From Anaerolineae bacterium (GTDB taxonomy: Bacteria; Chloroflexota; Anaerolineae; JAADDB01): 7,497 nt of DNA. Under the pieces are notes generated by a model. It made no database searches. It worked only from the letters and a program-made list of their open reading frames with translations, and was not told the origin of the DNA. Each line of letters starts with the position of its first letter. Positions within the stretch are counted from its first letter, which is position 1. Position numbers and translations under genes: made by a program. The DNA is taken from positions 1-7,497 of the forward strand of contig WFQT01000157.1 of NCBI GenBank assembly GCA_015486895.1. Direction: 5' to 3'. This document shows positions 4,787 through 7,497 of this stretch, piece by piece.

Positions 4787-7381
4787 ATGAAGGATCAGAA
4801 CCAAACAGAAGCAAAACATCCCCCGAATCGCCACTGGTCTGCCTTGCCAGCAGCTTTGCTTTCATTGATCATTCCCGGCAGCGGACAGATCGTTTTTGGC
4901 CGCCGAGCTCGCGGCATCACCCTCCTATCTACCATCTTCATTCTAACCTTGCTAATCCTCTGGCAGCACGCCCTGGTACTCTTTGTACCCTTAGGACTCA
5001 TCTGGCTCTGGAGCGCCTGGGATGCCTGGAGATTGGCCGGGGGGCATACTACCCGGCTGGGAGTTCCTATCCTTTTAGCGGCATTTGCCATCTACGGGTT
5101 GGGCATTTCCGCCACAGAAGTTCACCCCAGCCGCTTAGTTTCCGGCTGGCCATCAGTGAAACCTTACCTGCAGTCGCTGACCCAGCCGGAGCTCATGACA
5201 CACCCGACTCACGACATTGTCGGCCAAGTGCCTCTACAAGTACCCTGCATCACACCGCTGCCCAAGCCGGATAAGCCCGCCTCGGAACACCCCCGCCTCA
5301 CCATAAGCGACCGCTGTGCCAAGGTGGGTGACACGGTGGCAGTAGATGGATACGGTTTCACCCCTAACTTCAGCGGCGAGATTTGGTGGGTCAACCCCAT
5401 TGGCGACGAGCAACGAGTCTTTGCCGGAGACAAACCGCTCACTTTCACACCCGATGCCAACGGCCATTTCCATACCGAGATCAAAGTGCCACTGGTCGTG
5501 CCTTTGACCTCCCTGCCCAAGCCGGGGGAAACGCAGACCCACGTCATCCGCGCCGAGCAACATAAGCCTTATGGCCCCTGGGAACCAACCCAAACGCTGA
5601 GTTTAGTGCTGGCGAAAATCGGCGAGACTATTGCCTTAGCATTCATCGCCACAATACTGGGTATCATCTTTGCTCTTCCGGTGAGCTTCTTGGCCGCCCG
5701 CAACCTGATGTGGGGCAACCCAATTACCCGTGTCATTTACTACGTGGTACGCACACTTCTCAACATCGTGCGCTCCATTGAGACGCTAATGTGGGCAATT
5801 GTCTTTGCCGTCTGGGTGGGGTTAGGGCCTTTCGACGGCTCCTTAGCCCTCCTTTTCCACACCATCGCCGCCTTAGGCAAGCTCTACTCGGAAGCTATTG
5901 AGAACATTGACCCCGGCCCTATCGAGGCAGTGCGCGCTACTGGAGCGACAGGGCCACAAGTGGTGGTGTACGCCGTACTGCCCCAGTTCCTGCCGGCATT
6001 TTTCTCGTTCACCCTTTACCGCTGGGACATTAACGTGCGCATGTCCACGGTCATCGGCCTGGTCAGTGATGCCGGCATCGGCTTCTTAATCATCCAGTGG
6101 ATTCGGCTAAACCGCTTCAGTTCCATGGCAACGGCCATCATCGCCATTGTACTCGTAGTCGCCATTTTGGACTACGCATCGGCCTGGCTACGGGAACGAG
6201 TCATAGCAGGCAAGCCCCTCGTCAGCAGCGGCAACCCATTACGCCGTCAGGTCACAACAGTATTCGTAGTGCTCGCCTTTATAGCCACATTTGCCTGGTC
6301 ATGGAAAGTGGCGGAAATCAATCTGATGACTTTCATTGAGGGTGCCCCAGCCGGGTTGCACATGATGCGCGATTTCATGGTACCGGAAATGTTCACCCGG
6401 CCCACCGAAAAACAGAGCGTCAGCGCCACCCTGCCAGTGCCTTGTGGAGCGGGAAAACCGACGCCACCAGCCATAAGCGGCCCCCGGGTGAACCTTTCAC
6501 TTTCCTGCGGCAACGTGGGGGAAAATCTAATCATAACCGGCCACGAATTGCCTCCTGACACCCTTGTCTCGGTACGTTGGGTCCTCTCCGATGGAGCCTA
6601 CTTGCGGGTCAAAAAGGATTGTTGCACCACTGACAAAGCCGGCAACCTGCGTCTGGAGACAAAGATCCATCCGTTGATGCAAGTTAACGCCAAGGCCGGC
6701 CGACCAACGCCTGGTCGCGTGGTGATTACGTGGAAGAAAGTTATCGGCGGGCCACGATTCAGTGATGAGTTCAAGATGGTAGTGAACCTCTCGCTGGTCA
6801 CACTGCTAATGGCGTTGTTAGCAACGACATTAGGTTCGATTATTGCCATTCCGCTGAGCTTTTTCGCTGCACGTAACATCATGGGCCACAGTGCGTTGGG
6901 CCGGAGCACATACTATACCTTCCGCACCCTGTTCAACCTGTGGCGCTCCATCGAGCCCATGATTCTGGCCCTCATCTGTGCCGCCTGGGTCGGCGTAGGT
7001 CCTTTTGCCGGGGTACTGGCCTTGGCCATTAACAACGTTCCTAACTTAGGCAAGCTCTTCTCCGAGACAATCGAGGACATCGATACAGGACCAGTAGAAG
7101 CTATCACAGCTACCGGCGCTAACCGCTTACAGACGCTAGTTTATGCCATCGTTCCCCAGTTAGTGCCACGATTCCTGGCCTTTATCCTCTACCAGTGGGA
7201 CATCAATATCCGCATGTCCACAGTTATCGGCTACGTAGGTGGTGGTGGCATCGGCCAACAGTTCCGACTCTGGGTAGGGCTGAACCAGTATTCGGCTGCC
7301 GGCATGGCAGTTTGGGCTATTGTGGCCATGGTCTGGAGCATGGATTATCTCAGCGCCCGCTCCCGGGAGAAGCTTGTCTAA
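4787..7381 (+). CDS. phnE: Fused double phosphonate-type permease with Ig-like ectodomains and PGSGQ N-domain
   Basis: The 864-residue membrane protein is about three times the length of a usual PhnE. Order: residues 1-90 hold hydrophobic segments and the motif IIPGSGQIVFGRRARG (29-43), resembling TM2-type small membrane domains. Then two repeat units (about 91-473 and 485-864) each run transmembrane helix, roughly 150-residue outside segment, MetI-type permease domain. Each permease half has the EAA loop that contacts PhnC (EAVRATGATG...LP at 380-399; EAITATGANR...VP at 771-790), AARN near 303 and 694, LGKL near 363 and 754, and the WDIN.RMSTVIG block near 413 and 804. The outside segments (about 154-258 and 553-651) look like IPT/Ig-type beta sandwiches: KVGDTVAVDGYGF, then DANGHFHTEIKVP. 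One polypeptide can thus form the whole channel. The ribosome site is weak (AAGGCGGG at 4769). The second half keeps VGGGGIG, where the first has VSDAGIG. It is the last clear gene of the operon. Confidence 0.87.
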   Translation: MKDQNQTEAKHPPNRHWSALPAALLSLIIPGSGQIVFGRRARGITLLSTIFILTLLILWQHALVLFVPLGLIWLWSAWDAWRLAGGHTTRLGVPILLAAFAIYGLGISATEVHPSRLVSGWPSVKPYLQSLTQPELMTHPTHDIVGQVPLQVPCITPLPKPDKPASEHPRLTISDRCAKVGDTVAVDGYGFTPNFSGEIWWVNPIGDEQRVFAGDKPLTFTPDANGHFHTEIKVPLVVPLTSLPKPGETQTHVIRAEQHKPYGPWEPTQTLSLVLAKIGETIALAFIATILGIIFALPVSFLAARNLMWGNPITRVIYYVVRTLLNIVRSIETLMWAIVFAVWVGLGPFDGSLALLFHTIAALGKLYSEAIENIDPGPIEAVRATGATGPQVVVYAVLPQFLPAFFSFTLYRWDINVRMSTVIGLVSDAGIGFLIIQWIRLNRFSSMATAIIAIVLVVAILDYASAWLRERVIAGKPLVSSGNPLRRQVTTVFVVLAFIATFAWSWKVAEINLMTFIEGAPAGLHMMRDFMVPEMFTRPTEKQSVSATLPVPCGAGKPTPPAISGPRVNLSLSCGNVGENLIITGHELPPDTLVSVRWVLSDGAYLRVKKDCCTTDKAGNLRLETKIHPLMQVNAKAGRPTPGRVVITWKKVIGGPRFSDEFKMVVNLSLVTLLMALLATTLGSIIAIPLSFFAARNIMGHSALGRSTYYTFRTLFNLWRSIEPMILALICAAWVGVGPFAGVLALAINNVPNLGKLFSETIEDIDTGPVEAITATGANRLQTLVYAIVPQLVPRFLAFILYQWDINIRMSTVIGYVGGGGIGQQFRLWVGLNQYSAAGMAVWAIVAMVWSMDYLSARSREKLV

Positions 7382-7497
7382 CAGGCCTCTATGCCCAGTC
7401 AACGGCAAGTAGACTGCTCTGTTGGGTCAGAGGGAGATTATGCAAACATGTGCGAATCACGTCCTCGATAGCGCCTGGGACCACATCGCAGCCAACC
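7382..7497. other. Window edge after phnE: possible inverted repeat and unassigned partial ORF
   Basis: CCTCT (7386-7390) and CCCA (7394-7397) are mirrored by TGGG (7423-7426) and AGAGG (7429-7433), an imperfect nested stem with no U-tract. Two open readings compete. On the plus strand, ATG at 7440 opens 19 codons to the edge (MQTCANHVLDSAWDHIAAN), with GGAG only 3 nt before it. On the minus strand, 35 codons are open from the edge to TAG at 7389-7391, ending SSLLAVDWA. Both are too short to identify, and I do not call either as a gene. Confidence 0.3.

Noticed and set aside
5209..5593. Long antisense ORFs (112 and 119 residues) under the first ectodomain
   Set aside because: Opposite-strand shadows of a strongly supported gene, in overlapping frames and without recognisable domains.

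Overview
The window reads as ordinary bacterial chromosome of moderate GC. It holds a tRNA fragment, a pair of stress-type genes between two related non-autonomous repeat elements, and a phosphonate-type ABC importer operon. The substrate-binding protein is a lipoprotein and the promoters look like sigma-70 sites. I would guess Chloroflexota or another deep-branching, monoderm-like lineage, but no marker gene here settles it, and this placement is inference only.

Bases 1-130: the 5' half of a tRNA gene on the minus strand, with a good promoter facing it. Bases 131-410 and 2035-2305: two copies, in opposite orientation, of a roughly 275-bp palindromic element without a gene. Both have matching inverted ends and 7-bp flanking direct repeats. 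I read them as a MITE-like family. Between them lie two convergent genes whose 3' ends overlap by 29 bp: a stand-alone (p)ppGpp-hydrolase-type HD protein (plus strand) and a tandem universal stress protein (minus strand).

Bases 2306-3003: about 700 bp without a gene. It carries a plausible promoter near 2748-2779 and a foldable leader with a perfect but ownerless Shine-Dalgarno sequence.

Bases 3004-7381: phnD, phnC and phnE in order on the plus strand. A 10-bp perfect hairpin sits between phnD and phnC. Together they encode a complete importer: lipid-anchored binding protein, ATPase, and one permease polypeptide carrying both membrane halves. The 864-residue permease is the most unusual item. 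It is an internal duplication in which each MetI-type half is preceded by an extracytoplasmic beta-rich (Ig/IPT-like) segment, and the whole is capped by an extra N-terminal membrane domain with a PGSGQ motif. No phosphonate- or phosphite-degrading enzyme is visible, so the transported compound is not fixed by context. The last 116 bp may hold the edge of another gene, with strand uncertain.
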